Shown piece by piece: positions 54,350-62,435 of a stretch of DNA of 64,000 bases. The stretch is from contig CAIKRR010000094.1 of the NCBI GenBank assembly GCA_903829815.1, positions 52,186 to 116,185 on the forward strand. Reading direction: 5' to 3'. The notes beneath the pieces are model-generated. The model was not told where the DNA came from. It searched no databases and was given only the letters and a program-made list of their open reading frames with translations. Within the stretch, counting starts at the first letter, position 1. Every line of letters starts with the position of its first letter. The position numbers were made by a program, and so were the translations under genes. This DNA comes from an uncultured Pseudomonadota bacterium (GTDB taxonomy: Bacteria > Pseudomonadota > Gammaproteobacteria > Burkholderiales > SG8-39).

Positions 54350-54432
54350 ACTCCCGCGACCATCGCCGACACCTTCGACGCGCGCGCGCGCCGGTCCAGG
54401 AATCGCCCCAAGGGGCCTGGAACGGTCGCGAG

Positions 54433-54741
54433 TCATGCGGGCGCGGCCTCGCGCGGCGATACCTTGCGAGCAATGTCGTCCCGTGTGGCCAAAGTCTTCA
54501 GGTCGTAGTCGGCTTGCAGTGCCAGCCACGACGCGGCATCGCCCCCGAAGTAGCGCGCCAACCGTTCGGCTGTGTCGGCAGTGATGCCGCGGCGCTCCTT
54601 CACGATTTCGTGAATACGCGTGGCAGGTACTCCCAGCGCCATGGCGAGGGCGTTCACGCTCAGACTCAATGGCGCCAGATACTCCTCACGCAACACTTCG
54701 CCCGGATGCACGGCGCGCATTCGGTTGATAGCCCGTCCCAT
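54433..54741 (-). CDS. higA: HigA-type antitoxin 1
   Basis: This 102 aa antitoxin has an XRE helix-turn-helix: HPGEVLREEYLAPLSLSVNALAMALGVPATRIHEIVKERRGITADTAERLARYF. It would neutralise HigB-1 and repress the operon. The ATG at 54741 is spaced seven bases from AAGGAG and is preferred to the GTG two codons earlier. It starts 12 bp after the toxin stop, in the toxin-first order usual for HigBA. Confidence 0.9.
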   Translation of the reverse strand: MGRAINRMRAVHPGEVLREEYLAPLSLSVNALAMALGVPATRIHEIVKERRGITADTAERLARYFGGDAASWLALQADYDLKTLATRDDIARKVSPREAAPA

Positions 54742-54753
54742 CGCCACACTCCT

Positions 54754-55032
54754 TCAGTGATAGTCCACGATCTCGACCTGGTCTGGACCGGAGTCGGTCC
54801 ACACGAAGCACAGCCGCCACTGATCGTTGATGCGGACGCTCCACTGCCCAGCCCGGTCACCCTTGAGCGCTTCAAGCCGATTGCCCGGCGGCGAACGCAT
54901 GAAGTCCAGCGTCTTCGCTGCGTCGAGCATCGCCAGCTTGCGGGTCGCGGTCGTCTCGATAGCGCGGAAGCGCTTCGGGTGTCCGCCTTCGAACAAGGCC
55001 TGCGTGTCCTTGCAGCGGAAGTTCCGAATCAT
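54754..55032 (-). CDS. higB: HigB/RelE-type toxin 1
   Basis: This 92 aa toxin of the RelE/HigB superfamily would cleave mRNA at the ribosome. Segments FRCKDTQALFEGGHPKRF, LEALKGDRAGQWSVRINDQWRLCFVW and VEIVDYH match the family well. It precedes the antitoxin in the same transcript. A palindrome directly upstream is a likely operator. Confidence 0.9.
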   Translation of the reverse strand: MIRNFRCKDTQALFEGGHPKRFRAIETTATRKLAMLDAAKTLDFMRSPPGNRLEALKGDRAGQWSVRINDQWRLCFVWTDSGPDQVEIVDYH

Positions 55033-55043
55033 GCGGGCATGAT

Positions 55044-55060
55044 ATTACGTCACACGTAAT
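55044..55060. promoter_or_regulatory. operator palindrome of HigBA-1
   Basis: ATTACGTCACACGTAAT is a 7-3-7 inverted repeat located 12 bp upstream of the higB-1 ATG. HigA proteins repress their own operon by binding such palindromes. Confidence 0.65.
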
Positions 55061-55378
55061 ACGGCAAGAGGGATAGTCTTCCGGCGTGTCACGAGGGCCC
55101 GAGGGTGACCGCTTCACGAAGCAACGTGCCAACGGGCGTTCGAGGACGCGCTGCAGTCATGAAGAGAGCGTCGCCGGGCACCTTGCGAAGGTCGGCAACT
55201 TCGTCGTGACCCGTCGCACGCATCAATGTGCCGCAGGCCGAAGGCTCGCACCTCGTTGACATGCGCGGCTTCGATTGCCGCCAGCGCCCTTGTCCCCGTC
55301 CTCGCGATGATTGACGTGGCGCCCGGCATGGCCGGTCCGGGGACGCTGTCGGCGGGTCCCCGGACGACGGTTGGGGGC
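55061..55378. other. intergenic, no supported gene; possible terminator hairpin 55335-55365
   Basis: This 318 bp stretch between HigBA-1 and the DUF3309 gene has no convincing frame. It contains a 10 bp inverted repeat, GTCCGGGGAC (55335) and GTCCCCGGAC (55356), which could end the leftward stress-gene transcript. No T-run follows. Confidence 0.45.
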
Positions 55379-55537
55379 TTACAGCCTCCCCAATAGGAGC
55401 AGCACGATGATGACCATAACCACCAGGCCGAGAATGCCGCTGGGCGCATAGCCCCAGCTCATGCTGTGCGGCCAGGTCGGAATGGCACCGATCAGCATCA
55501 GGATCAGAACCACCAACAAGATCGTACCCAAGCTCAT
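55379..55537 (-). CDS. DUF3309 small membrane protein
   Basis: This 52 aa protein matches the DUF3309 pattern: MSLGTILLVVLILMLIGAIPTWPHS, then SWGYAPSGILGLVVMVIIVLLLLGRL, giving two membrane helices. AAGGAG lies before the ATG. It forms a leftward group with CsbD and BON genes that together look like an envelope- or osmotic-stress set. Confidence 0.85.
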   Translation of the reverse strand: MSLGTILLVVLILMLIGAIPTWPHSMSWGYAPSGILGLVVMVIIVLLLLGRL

Positions 55538-55556
55538 CTCCGACTCCTTGAACGCG

Positions 55557-55778
55557 CTACGACTTCGTGAACCACGAATCGCTCGCCTTGCCCTGCCACT
55601 CAGAAAGCTGCTTATCGGCTTCTTCCTTGGCGATGCCGTAGCGCTCCTGGATCTTCCCGACAAGTTGATCGCGGTTACCGTCGATGATGTCCAGATCGTC
55701 GTGGGTCAGCTTTCCCCACTGGGCCTGGGCCTTGCCGGTGATTTGTGTCCAGTTGCCTTGAATGCGATCCCAGTTCAT
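55557..55778 (-). CDS. CsbD family stress protein
   Basis: This 73 aa CsbD-like protein starts at MNWDRIQGNWTQITGKAQAQWGKLT and ends WQGKASDSWFTKS. CsbD proteins are hydrophilic, stress-induced and of unclear function. The ATG at 55778 is the family's usual start; four codons further up is an alternative. It is 19 bp before the DUF3309 gene. Confidence 0.85.
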   Translation of the reverse strand: MNWDRIQGNWTQITGKAQAQWGKLTHDDLDIIDGNRDQLVGKIQERYGIAKEEADKQLSEWQGKASDSWFTKS

Positions 55779-55835
55779 CTTGAATCTCATTCGATTGCGT
55801 ATCGGCGGACGAACGGCTTGAAGTCGCGGACCCGC

Positions 55836-56147
55836 TCAGGGGCGGACGGCGATCTCGTTCTTCACCGACTTGACACCGCTCACTTCGCGGGCGATGGCTT
55901 CGGCGGTGCTCTTTTCCCTGGCGTTCTTGGCGAAACCCGACAGCATGACGGTACCGTTCAAGGTCTCGACGCTGATGGATGCCGCATCGACTTCCTTGTT
56001 CTCGATGAAGCGACTCTTCACTCTGGCGGTGATGGTCGAGTCGTCGAGGTAGGCGCTGGTGGTTTCCTGACCGCGCATCACGGCACAACCGGTTGTCGTG
56101 ATTGCCGCGACAGTCATGAAAGCGGCGATGAGTGTGGTGCGTAACAT
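55836..56147 (-). CDS. BON-domain lipoprotein
   Basis: This 103 aa lipoprotein has a signal with lipobox TTGC and one BON domain: LDDSTITARVKSRFIENKEVDAASISVETLNGTVMLSGFAKN. BON domains bind membranes and are found in OsmY-like periplasmic stress proteins. It begins the leftward BON-CsbD-DUF3309 group. Confidence 0.88.
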   Translation of the reverse strand: MLRTTLIAAFMTVAAITTTGCAVMRGQETTSAYLDDSTITARVKSRFIENKEVDAASISVETLNGTVMLSGFAKNAREKSTAEAIAREVSGVKSVKNEIAVRP

Positions 56148-56644
56148 CTTGGTGATCCTCCAGGCTGGGTGAGCGTCCCTCCGTCTTCCACAGCAAATCC
56201 GGATCGACGCTTTCAGCTTGGACCCCGACGGCGTGGTCGCAGTTGATCCGATGCAATGGAAGTGGCAGTTGATCGGCAGACCGGCCTGGACCCGCTGGAT
56301 CGCGCTCCGGGTACGCCCTGGCCATCCCGTTCACGATCTCGACACGTCGGCGAGGGCTGTTTCCGAGCTGTGGACACGCGCAGTCCCCGCGCAGAATACC
56401 GGCCGCGCAGGGTCTGGCGCAGGTCGATCGGGCTGCCAGACTCCTACACTCGGCAAGCCCTGCGCGAACGGGCCGCGGTCGGTACGGTCAAGCCGGATGC
56501 CGGCTGATGCGAGACGATGTCGCACGGCGGACGTAGACGCACGACGAGCGCCGCGAAGCGCCCGCCGGTCTGCATCGAATCTGCGGCGTCAGTACGCCCT
56601 CTCGCCCCGACCCGAGCGGGGCGGATGAGCGGCGATCAAGCCCT
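56148..56644. other. intergenic, no supported gene
   Basis: This stretch of about 500 bp lies between the BON gene and EWE repeat copy 2. Open frames occur on both strands, but none has a recognisable sequence, a good start or a family match. It should include the promoter of the BON gene. Confidence 0.5.
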
Positions 56645-56974
56645 CTACTCCCACTCGATCATAAACAGCTTCGGTAAGTCGTTGTCTGGCTTGATGCTTG
56701 CCTCGCAACGCCTGAGTTTTGCCGTCATCCTTACCGTCATTCTGACTGGGATCCCCAAGCGCAGCATTCACCATCATTCGACATCTATCGAGGACAGTCG
56801 GCACTTCCACGATGGCCAGCTTTCGAGATCTATCAAGGTCTATCGCGTCCTCGCATGCGTTCCCCGAAGGTGTGGGCAGACCCCTTGCTCCTCGTGAAGA
56901 GATCAAGACGACACCGGCATCAAACGCCTCAAGTTGTTGTCGCATCGAGTCTTTCTGCCCGATTTTTTACCGTC
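56645..56974 (-). repeat. EWE repeat, copy 2 (3' of HigBA-2)
   Basis: Copy 2 ends on the minus strand in M-I-E-W-E-stop (56645) and contains GATCTATCAAGGTCTATCG (56827-56845), plus a second, related block ATCTATCGAGGACAG (56783-56797). Its far end, TTTTTTACCGTC (56963-56974), matches copy 3. The nearest frame to the stop is 40 codons (ATG 56767); the upstream part of the repeat is in another frame, so the unit is not one intact gene. It ends 26 bp before the higA-2 stop. Confidence 0.6.
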
Positions 56975-57000
56975 ACGACGCCGCCGAACGGGCGGCGCGC

Positions 57001-57321
57001 TCAGTGCGCATCCGCCGTCTCCTCGATTGCTTCCTTCCACGGCCTGATCTTCGCAAGCGTCTTTGCCAAGCTCGCCTTCGCGACCTCAGTATCGAAGTCG
57101 GCCTGCAGGCGCAGCCACCAGCCATCCGAGAGTCCGAAGAAGCGGCACAGCCGCAGATCGGTGTCCGCGGTGATGGCGCGCTTGCCGGCAACGATCTCGC
57201 CGATGCGCTGCGCGGGCACGCCGATCTCCTTTGCCAGGCGGTAGTTGCTCATGCTCAAGGGCTTGAGGAACTCCTCGGCGAGCATTTCGCCGGGTGACAC
57301 CGGCTTGAGTTTCCTGCTCAT
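57001..57321 (-). CDS. higA: HigA-type antitoxin 2
   Basis: This 106 aa XRE antitoxin reads VSPGEMLAEEFLKPLSMSNYRLAKEIGVPAQRIGEIVAGKRAITADTDLRLCRFFGLSDGWWLRLQ. It is related to HigA-1 but clearly different in sequence. It would neutralise the toxin encoded 11 bp upstream. Confidence 0.9.
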   Translation of the reverse strand: MSRKLKPVSPGEMLAEEFLKPLSMSNYRLAKEIGVPAQRIGEIVAGKRAITADTDLRLCRFFGLSDGWWLRLQADFDTEVAKASLAKTLAKIRPWKEAIEETADAH

Positions 57322-57332
57322 GTCGTTCTGCC

Positions 57333-57614
57333 TCAGTGATAGTCCACGATCTCGACGTCTTCGGCATCGCTACCCGTCCAGCGAAAGCAGATGCGGAACT
57401 GGTCATTCACCCGCAGGCTCCACTGGCCGACGCGATCGCCTTTCAGCTGCTCGAGCCGGTTGGCTGGCGGCGCGCGCAGGTCATCAATGCGGCGCGCAAG
57501 GTCGAGTTGCTTCAGCTTGCGCAGCGCCGGACGCTCGATGTTGGCGAAGCGCGCCACGCGCCGCAGCTGGAACAGCGCCTCAGTGTCGGCGCACTTGAAC
57601 GATCGAATAGCCAC
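57333..57614 (-). CDS. higB: HigB/RelE-type toxin 2
   Basis: This 93 aa RelE/HigB toxin reads VAIRSFKCADTEALFQLRRVARFANIE, RLEQLKGDRVGQWSLRVNDQFRICFRW and EDVEIVDYH. The GTG at 57614 gives the normal family length; the frame stays open upstream, but the palindromic operator lies there. It is toxin-first, with HigA-2 11 bp downstream. Confidence 0.9.
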   Translation of the reverse strand: MAIRSFKCADTEALFQLRRVARFANIERPALRKLKQLDLARRIDDLRAPPANRLEQLKGDRVGQWSLRVNDQFRICFRWTGSDAEDVEIVDYH

Positions 57615-57625
57615 GGGCAAAATAG

Positions 57626-57640
57626 TAACGCAGTGCGTTA
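57626..57640. promoter_or_regulatory. operator palindrome of HigBA-2
   Basis: TAACGCAGTGCGTTA is a 7-1-7 inverted repeat 11 bp upstream of the higB-2 GTG, in the 48 bp divergent gap before the 407-residue gene. It is a likely HigA-2 operator and could also affect the divergent gene. Confidence 0.65.
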
Positions 57641-57662
57641 TTAACGACAAGCGTGAAAATCA

Positions 57663-58886
57663 ATGACCAGGCCCTCAGCACACAAGTGGGCGTTCGCGCC
57701 GCGTTTTCGCCGGCACGCCTTCGGCTGGCGCTCGCAACCGGCCGTGCAGCGGGTCAGGGAAGCCAGCGCCGAGATCCAGACGGTTGCGAGGAAAGACCCG
57801 GCATTGGCCGCTGCCGGCGCGGTCCTATTCGTGGAGAAGGTGTCGCGTGCGCTCGAACAAGTCGACAGCTCCTCGGGCGCCATCGGCACCGCCGTCAATT
57901 ACGCGATCGAGACCTGCGCGACGATCATCGCCGCCGCGCCGGTCGACGACCGAACGCGAGATCAGTGGCTCGACCGGCTGTGGGAAGCGCATCAGAAGGA
58001 CGCGATCCCCTACATCGAGCGCCTGGCCGACTACTGGGGCGAACTGTGTGCATCGCGGACGCGCGCTTCTGCGTGGGCCGACAGACTGATTGGCGCCGTC
58101 GAGAGCATGTGGGGATCTAACCGGAAGCCCGGAGGCTACTTCCACAGCACGATCGCCTGCCTGAGCGCCCTCTTCCACGCAGGGCGCCACGAGGAACTGC
58201 TCGCCCTCCTCGACAAGGCGCCCCACTCGATGTGGCACTACCGCGAGTGGGGCGTCAAGGCGCTGGTGGCCTCGGGGCGGAAGGCGGAGGCGATCCGATA
58301 CGCTGAAGCAAGCCGCGGGCTGAACGACAGCCCGGTCGCGATCGCTCGCGCCTGCGAGGAAATCCTGCTCTCGTCGGGCCTCGCCGACGAAGCGTATTCG
58401 AGATACGCGATCGCGGCCAACCAGGGGACGACGTTCCTCGCGACCTTCCGCGCAATCGCGAAGAAGTACCCGACCCAGGTGCCCGCCAAGATCCTCGGTG
58501 ATCTGGTCGCCAGCACTCCGGGTCAGGATGGCAAGTGGTTCGCCGCCGCGAAGGATGCCGGGCTATACGACGAGGCGGTCGCCCTCGCCCACCGAACGCC
58601 GTGCGACCCGCGCACGCTGACTCGGGCCGCTCGCGACTTCGCCGCCACGCAACCCCGGTTCGCCGTCGAGGCGGGCCTCGCCGCCCTGCGCTGGATCGCC
58701 GCCGGCTATGGCTACGAGATCACGGGTGTAGACGTACTCGCCGCGTGCTCGAGCACCCTGGCTGCCGCGAGAAACGGCGGATGTACTGACGAGATCGAGG
58801 GGCGAATTCGCGCGTTGGTCGCCGGTCCACGATCGTCCGCCAAGGACCTCATTGCCGCGTCGCTTGGGACACGAACGATCACGTGA
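57663..58886 (+). CDS. hypothetical 407-residue helical-repeat protein
   Basis: This 407 aa protein starts MTRPSAHKWAFAPRFRRHAFGWRSQPAVQRV, a start I have seen in conserved unannotated proteins of proteobacteria. Most of it is helical with TPR-like helix pairs (HSTIACLSALFHAGRHEELLALLDKA, WGVKALVASGRKAEAIRYAEAS). No catalytic motif can be seen. It is divergent from HigBA-2 across 48 bp. Confidence 0.75.
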   Translation: MTRPSAHKWAFAPRFRRHAFGWRSQPAVQRVREASAEIQTVARKDPALAAAGAVLFVEKVSRALEQVDSSSGAIGTAVNYAIETCATIIAAAPVDDRTRDQWLDRLWEAHQKDAIPYIERLADYWGELCASRTRASAWADRLIGAVESMWGSNRKPGGYFHSTIACLSALFHAGRHEELLALLDKAPHSMWHYREWGVKALVASGRKAEAIRYAEASRGLNDSPVAIARACEEILLSSGLADEAYSRYAIAANQGTTFLATFRAIAKKYPTQVPAKILGDLVASTPGQDGKWFAAAKDAGLYDEAVALAHRTPCDPRTLTRAARDFAATQPRFAVEAGLAALRWIAAGYGYEITGVDVLAACSSTLAAARNGGCTDEIEGRIRALVAGPRSSAKDLIAASLGTRTIT

Positions 58887-59342
58887 CCTCCAAGCCCACA
58901 CCTGCGAAGGCCGCAGCACGACGCGTGACCGCCGCAGCGCGTCCCCCTCAAGGATAACGCGCTGCTCGCGCATCAACATCGCTGCTGTTAGCGTGCCGAT
59001 GCAACTTGGTCGTCCGGCCTCGGGGAGGCGGCGCATCCGACATTCGACGAGATGGCGATATTTGCTGTTCAGTAAAGATCACCCGACCAGAAACCGACAA
59101 GCGACGGGGGACTCAACCCGTCATGCCGCGATCCGACACTTTTCCTCGGAAGTCCGTATCTACAACCAAGGACCCCACGCCTATCCCTGTACCCATCGCC
59201 AACGAGACCCGAGGACACGACCAAGGTGCTAATGAACACTTCGTGAGGCGCTTCGCCCGTGCGGCGCCGCTTCCCTATCGCGGCTTGCACGCCGCCCGAC
59301 GTGACGAGACTGAAGACAGCCTCGGCGAGTTGACTCGTCCCC
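58887..59342. other. intergenic, no supported gene
   Basis: This stretch of about 450 bp lies between the 407-residue gene and EWE repeat copy 3. Its frames on both strands lack family features or ribosome sites. It may be decayed sequence. Confidence 0.5.
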
Positions 59343-59648
59343 TCACTCCCACTCAAACACCAATGGAGCCGGCAATCCCTCGGAAAGACTGGTCCTGGCC
59401 GCGCGAAGGCCCACTTGTACCGTCAGGACTACCGACACTTTGATGAGGTCCAGCATTGGCGCGGGTTTCCGGGCGATTTGCGCGGGATGCACGTTTCGAG
59501 ATCTATCGAGGTCTATCGGGCTTGGCGAGGGGTTGATCCGGAGTGTTGCCCCCTGCAGGAGAGCGATCAAATCTGCCTGGAAGGCTACCGTCACCACAGC
59601 GCGTAAGTCATTGTCGCATCAGATCTTTCAGGCTGATCTTTTACCGTC
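59343..59648 (-). repeat. EWE repeat, copy 3 (3' of AbiE)
   Basis: Copy 3 ends on the minus strand in V-F-E-W-E-stop (59343). It contains GATCTATCGAGGTCTATCG (59500-59518), the block CCAGCATTGGCGCGGGTTTC shared with copy 1, and a far end TTTTACCGTC (59639-59648) shared with copy 2. A frame of 84 codons (59343-59597) spans most of it. It ends 8 bp before the stop of the abiEii gene. Confidence 0.6.
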
Positions 59649-59655
59649 GACGTGC

Positions 59656-60573
59656 TCAGGCACTCTCCTCCCGTGACCACGGCCCACCAGCCGTCCACCG
59701 ACCACGAAGCGGTGAATTGCTCGCTGCGGCCTCGACGATCGGCAGCAGGAAACGCCCCAGCGCCGCGATGACGTCGTGCAACGCGAGTCCTTCCAGCCGA
59801 TTCCTGCTTAGGAATGCCAGCCACTGCGCATCCTTCTGCGCATCTTGCGCGAACGCGTCAGTGAGTCCTAGGGGTGCCGATCCGGACATGCTCGTAGCGC
59901 GCCGATCGAACGTTGCCCGTACAGCACGGCGCAGGATGTCTGCGTCGAAGTCGGCTTACCGCGCGAGCACCCAGAGATCGAAGTAGTCCTTCATCCGGCT
60001 GTTTGCCATACCAAGCGACGTGAGCGCCTCAAGCTTTTCAGCCACAACCGTGTACCGCGGGTAGGCCCGAAGCTTCGGTGCAGCGAACTCCGGCAGCATC
60101 ACCGGGTACTCGACATCATCTGGATCCGGTGTCACGGCATCGCCGAAGCCGATGTCGACCTGGATCTGGCAGCGGGCTCCATCGATCGAGCCCAGCAGGC
60201 CCACGCGCACCCCCGCATAGTTCGCATCCTTGCGGATCTCCGTTGCACGCACCGTGTCGGGGTCGAAGGTCACGCCGTCGTGCTCGGCGATGGCACTGAT
60301 CTCCTTAAACGTGCTCTCCATGAGCGACAGCTCGCCCGACCCGAACCCCAGGAGGTCGATATCCCTGGTCGGCCGATGCGGCACGTCGAACCACAGATCG
60401 AAAAGCAACGCGCCCTTCAGCAAGAAGTGGTCCGCGTGGCTGGAGACGCCTATCCGGTACAGAAGGCGTTCGATTGCATACCTCGTCAACACCAGACTGA
60501 AGTCCTGCCGGGTCTCGCGCGCGCGGGCGAGAAGGCGCGCACGCACCGATGCGCCGACATTTCGCCCTGTCAC
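59656..60573 (-). pseudogene. abiEii: AbiEii nucleotidyltransferase toxin, interrupted by in-frame TAA
   Basis: The gene encodes an AbiEii-type nucleotidyltransferase: LKGALLFDLWFDVPHRPTRDIDLLGFG (the G-G/S and D-x-D motifs), then AEKLEALTSLGMANSRMKDYFDLWVLAR. A TAA at 59956-59958 then interrupts a frame that carries on without shift (ADFDADILRRAVRATFDRR ... VIAALGRFLLPIVEAA) to 59656. Together they give 305 residues, the family's normal length. The start is GTG overlapping abiEi. The toxin is probably dead or shortened, losing its C-terminal helical domain. Confidence 0.8.
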
Positions 60574-61169
60574 GACAGGCTCTCCAGATAGGGGCGCATC
60601 ACGTTGGCGACCCGGCACTGAACCGCGTAGCGCCAGAGATCGTCCATGGTCACCCTCCGCGCAGCCCAGGCTTCGCGCAGGGCTTCCAGGGCCACATCCA
60701 GACCGATCTTGTTGCGGAACTTGAAGCAGTCGGCGACGGTGCGTGCCACGCTGGTCACGCGGACCACGACGCCATCGATCGGGTGCTCTTCGACACCGTC
60801 GGTCAGGCCGACACCGGAGAAGCGAACGACCCGAAGCGGGGGGTAGTCGATCCTGGGCGCGCGCGACTTGTTCGGGATGGCCACCCAGAGCTCGAACGGA
60901 GACTGGGTCGTCAGACTGTGCACTCGCAGCGCAGAGAGCAGGCAGACGATGGCCTGCGGGTGCCTGCGGGCGACCTCGGCCATGGAGCCATGTTCTGACG
61001 CAGGCCGACCGGGGGTCGCATACAGACCCCGCCCGACGCGTTCAAGGCGCCCCTGACGGACCAGCCTCGTGAGGGCGACACGCGGCAGAGACCATTCATC
61101 CAGGTCGCGAGGCCGGATCAGACCCTGGTTGGCCGCGAGGGCCAGTATTCGCTGATGGTTGGAGTCCAC
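60570..61169 (-). CDS. abiEi: AbiEi-type antitoxin/repressor
   Basis: This 199 aa AbiEi protein has a winged-helix N-terminus (LIRPRDLDEWSLPRVALTRLVRQGRLERVGRGLYAT) and a C-terminal antitoxin domain (VVVRVTSVARTVADCFKFRNKIGLDVALEALREAW). AbiEi represses the operon and counteracts AbiEii. GTG at 61169 is the only good start in frame. Its stop overlaps the abiEii start (GTGA). Confidence 0.88.
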   Translation of the reverse strand: MDSNHQRILALAANQGLIRPRDLDEWSLPRVALTRLVRQGRLERVGRGLYATPGRPASEHGSMAEVARRHPQAIVCLLSALRVHSLTTQSPFELWVAIPNKSRAPRIDYPPLRVVRFSGVGLTDGVEEHPIDGVVVRVTSVARTVADCFKFRNKIGLDVALEALREAWAARRVTMDDLWRYAVQCRVANVMRPYLESLS

Positions 61170-61180
61170 GGGGTCATGAT

Positions 61181-61226
61181 GTTCCGATTTGCCGGTATTT
61201 GTCAATCTTAACCTGCATATCGGAAC
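61181..61226. promoter_or_regulatory. inverted-repeat operator upstream of abiEi
   Basis: GTTCCGAT (61181) and ATCGGAAC (61219) form a perfect 8 bp inverted repeat 30 bp apart in the 79 bp gap before abiEi. AbiEi proteins bind inverted repeats that flank the promoter, so this is a good candidate. Confidence 0.6.
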
Positions 61227-61248
61227 GTCGAGTCGATCGAAATCCGAG

Positions 61249-62280
61249 TCACCACGGCAAGTGCTCCTCCAGCTCCGCAAGCGCCTGCTGCACCCGATCG
61301 TCGGCGTCGCTCTGCAGGCTGAGCACCAGCGACAGCGGATCGACCAGCGCAGTGCCCGGCACCAAGGCGGGGCTGTAGTTCCACAGCTCCAGTTGTATGA
61401 CACCGGGCTCGGCCTCAGGCACCGGCTTGACGCCCTGCTGGGAGGCAAGCCTCCATTGCGAAGGGCTGAGCGCATAGGTCGGCCACGTTGGTTCCGCCAG
61501 TATCGACTGCTGCGCCAATGCGCTGAGACCCGCAAGCCTGAACTCACGCACGGCAAGGTCAGAGGTCGGCAGGGCCCAGACCCGGCGTTTGACCGGGTTG
61601 CGCAGCAGGGGCTTGATGTGTCCCCAGAGCGCACGGGCTGGGCCCTCGGCCTTCAGCCGCCGAAGCTTGCCGACCATCTCCGAAGTCGCGATGCCGGCAG
61701 CCACCACCTCCCGAGCGGCGCGCGAGGCGGTCATGGCGGTGTAGCCGAGACGGCCGAGCACATCGGCAGGCTCCCACTCGCCCCGCCACGGCTTACCCAG
61801 CAGCACGGCGATCAACATGGCCTGGGCAGCCGGGCTGATCTCGCCCTGGGGCTGCGCCGCCGGCTTGCGAAAGTACTCCCGCAGATCCACGCCAAGATCG
61901 GGCAGGTAGAGCTGGTTGCCAGGTACGACGAAGGGCACCTTCTGCTCGATGAGCCGCTTGCGCTCGTAGGAGGCCAGTGTCCCCGTGGCATACAGAACCG
62001 GGAGCCCGCTCCTCTCGCGGATCCTGTCGATCTGGGCGCGGATGGTGGCGAGGCCGGGGCGATCGGCCCGCTTGTCGATGGCCAGCAGGACGGGGCGACC
62101 CAGCATCGTCAGAGCCTTCAGGTCGAAGGCATCCACAAGGAAGTACGGCAAGCTGGGCGCGCCCGACCAGGGGGCGCTCGGAGCGTCGATTCCGAGCGTG
62201 CCCTTCAAGTACGCGCGAATGGCGGCATCGAGGTCAGTCACAGGTCCCCACACGAACAGAGCGCCACCGCAGTTTAACAT
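61249..62280 (-). CDS. hypothetical protein, probable winged-helix regulator
   Basis: This protein of up to 343 aa has segments suggesting a winged-helix region (SPAAQAMLIAVLLGKPW, DVLGRLGYTAMTASRAAREVVAAGI, GKLRRLKAEGPARALWG) after an N-terminal domain (PYFLVDAFDLKALTMLGRPVLLAIDK, LPVLYATGTLASYERKRLI). It stands divergent from the Fic gene. The ATG at 62280 lies in a palindrome; GTG at 62241 is an alternative that would leave the palindrome as an upstream operator. It may regulate the Fic gene. Confidence 0.6.
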   Translation of the reverse strand: MLNCGGALFVWGPVTDLDAAIRAYLKGTLGIDAPSAPWSGAPSLPYFLVDAFDLKALTMLGRPVLLAIDKRADRPGLATIRAQIDRIRERSGLPVLYATGTLASYERKRLIEQKVPFVVPGNQLYLPDLGVDLREYFRKPAAQPQGEISPAAQAMLIAVLLGKPWRGEWEPADVLGRLGYTAMTASRAAREVVAAGIATSEMVGKLRRLKAEGPARALWGHIKPLLRNPVKRRVWALPTSDLAVREFRLAGLSALAQQSILAEPTWPTYALSPSQWRLASQQGVKPVPEAEPGVIQLELWNYSPALVPGTALVDPLSLVLSLQSDADDRVQQALAELEEHLPW

Positions 62281-62290
62281 CGACGATGTT
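62276..62290. promoter_or_regulatory. palindrome at the start of the wHTH-like gene
   Basis: AACATCGACGATGTT is a 7-1-7 palindrome overlapping the possible ATG of the leftward gene and lying 140 bp before the Fic start. It looks like an operator for autoregulation. Confidence 0.5.
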
Positions 62291-62363
62291 ATCGTGCATA
62301 TATACGTTATCTTCGTTCACCCCGGTGATCTGAAGCTCGACACCACCGCTATGACCTGCGTTT

Positions 62364-62435
62364 AATCTCGCATGTGAAGACGCGAACCATGGACTTTTCA
62401 TACTCGATATTCACGCATAGAATCTCGCACGTGAA
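62364..62435 (+). repeat. 15 bp direct repeat before the Fic gene
   Basis: AATCTCGCATGTGAA (62364-62378) and AATCTCGCACGTGAA (62421-62435) are direct repeats with one mismatch, 57 bp apart. The second covers the GTG start of the Fic gene. They may be regulator sites or reflect a small duplication. Confidence 0.6.
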
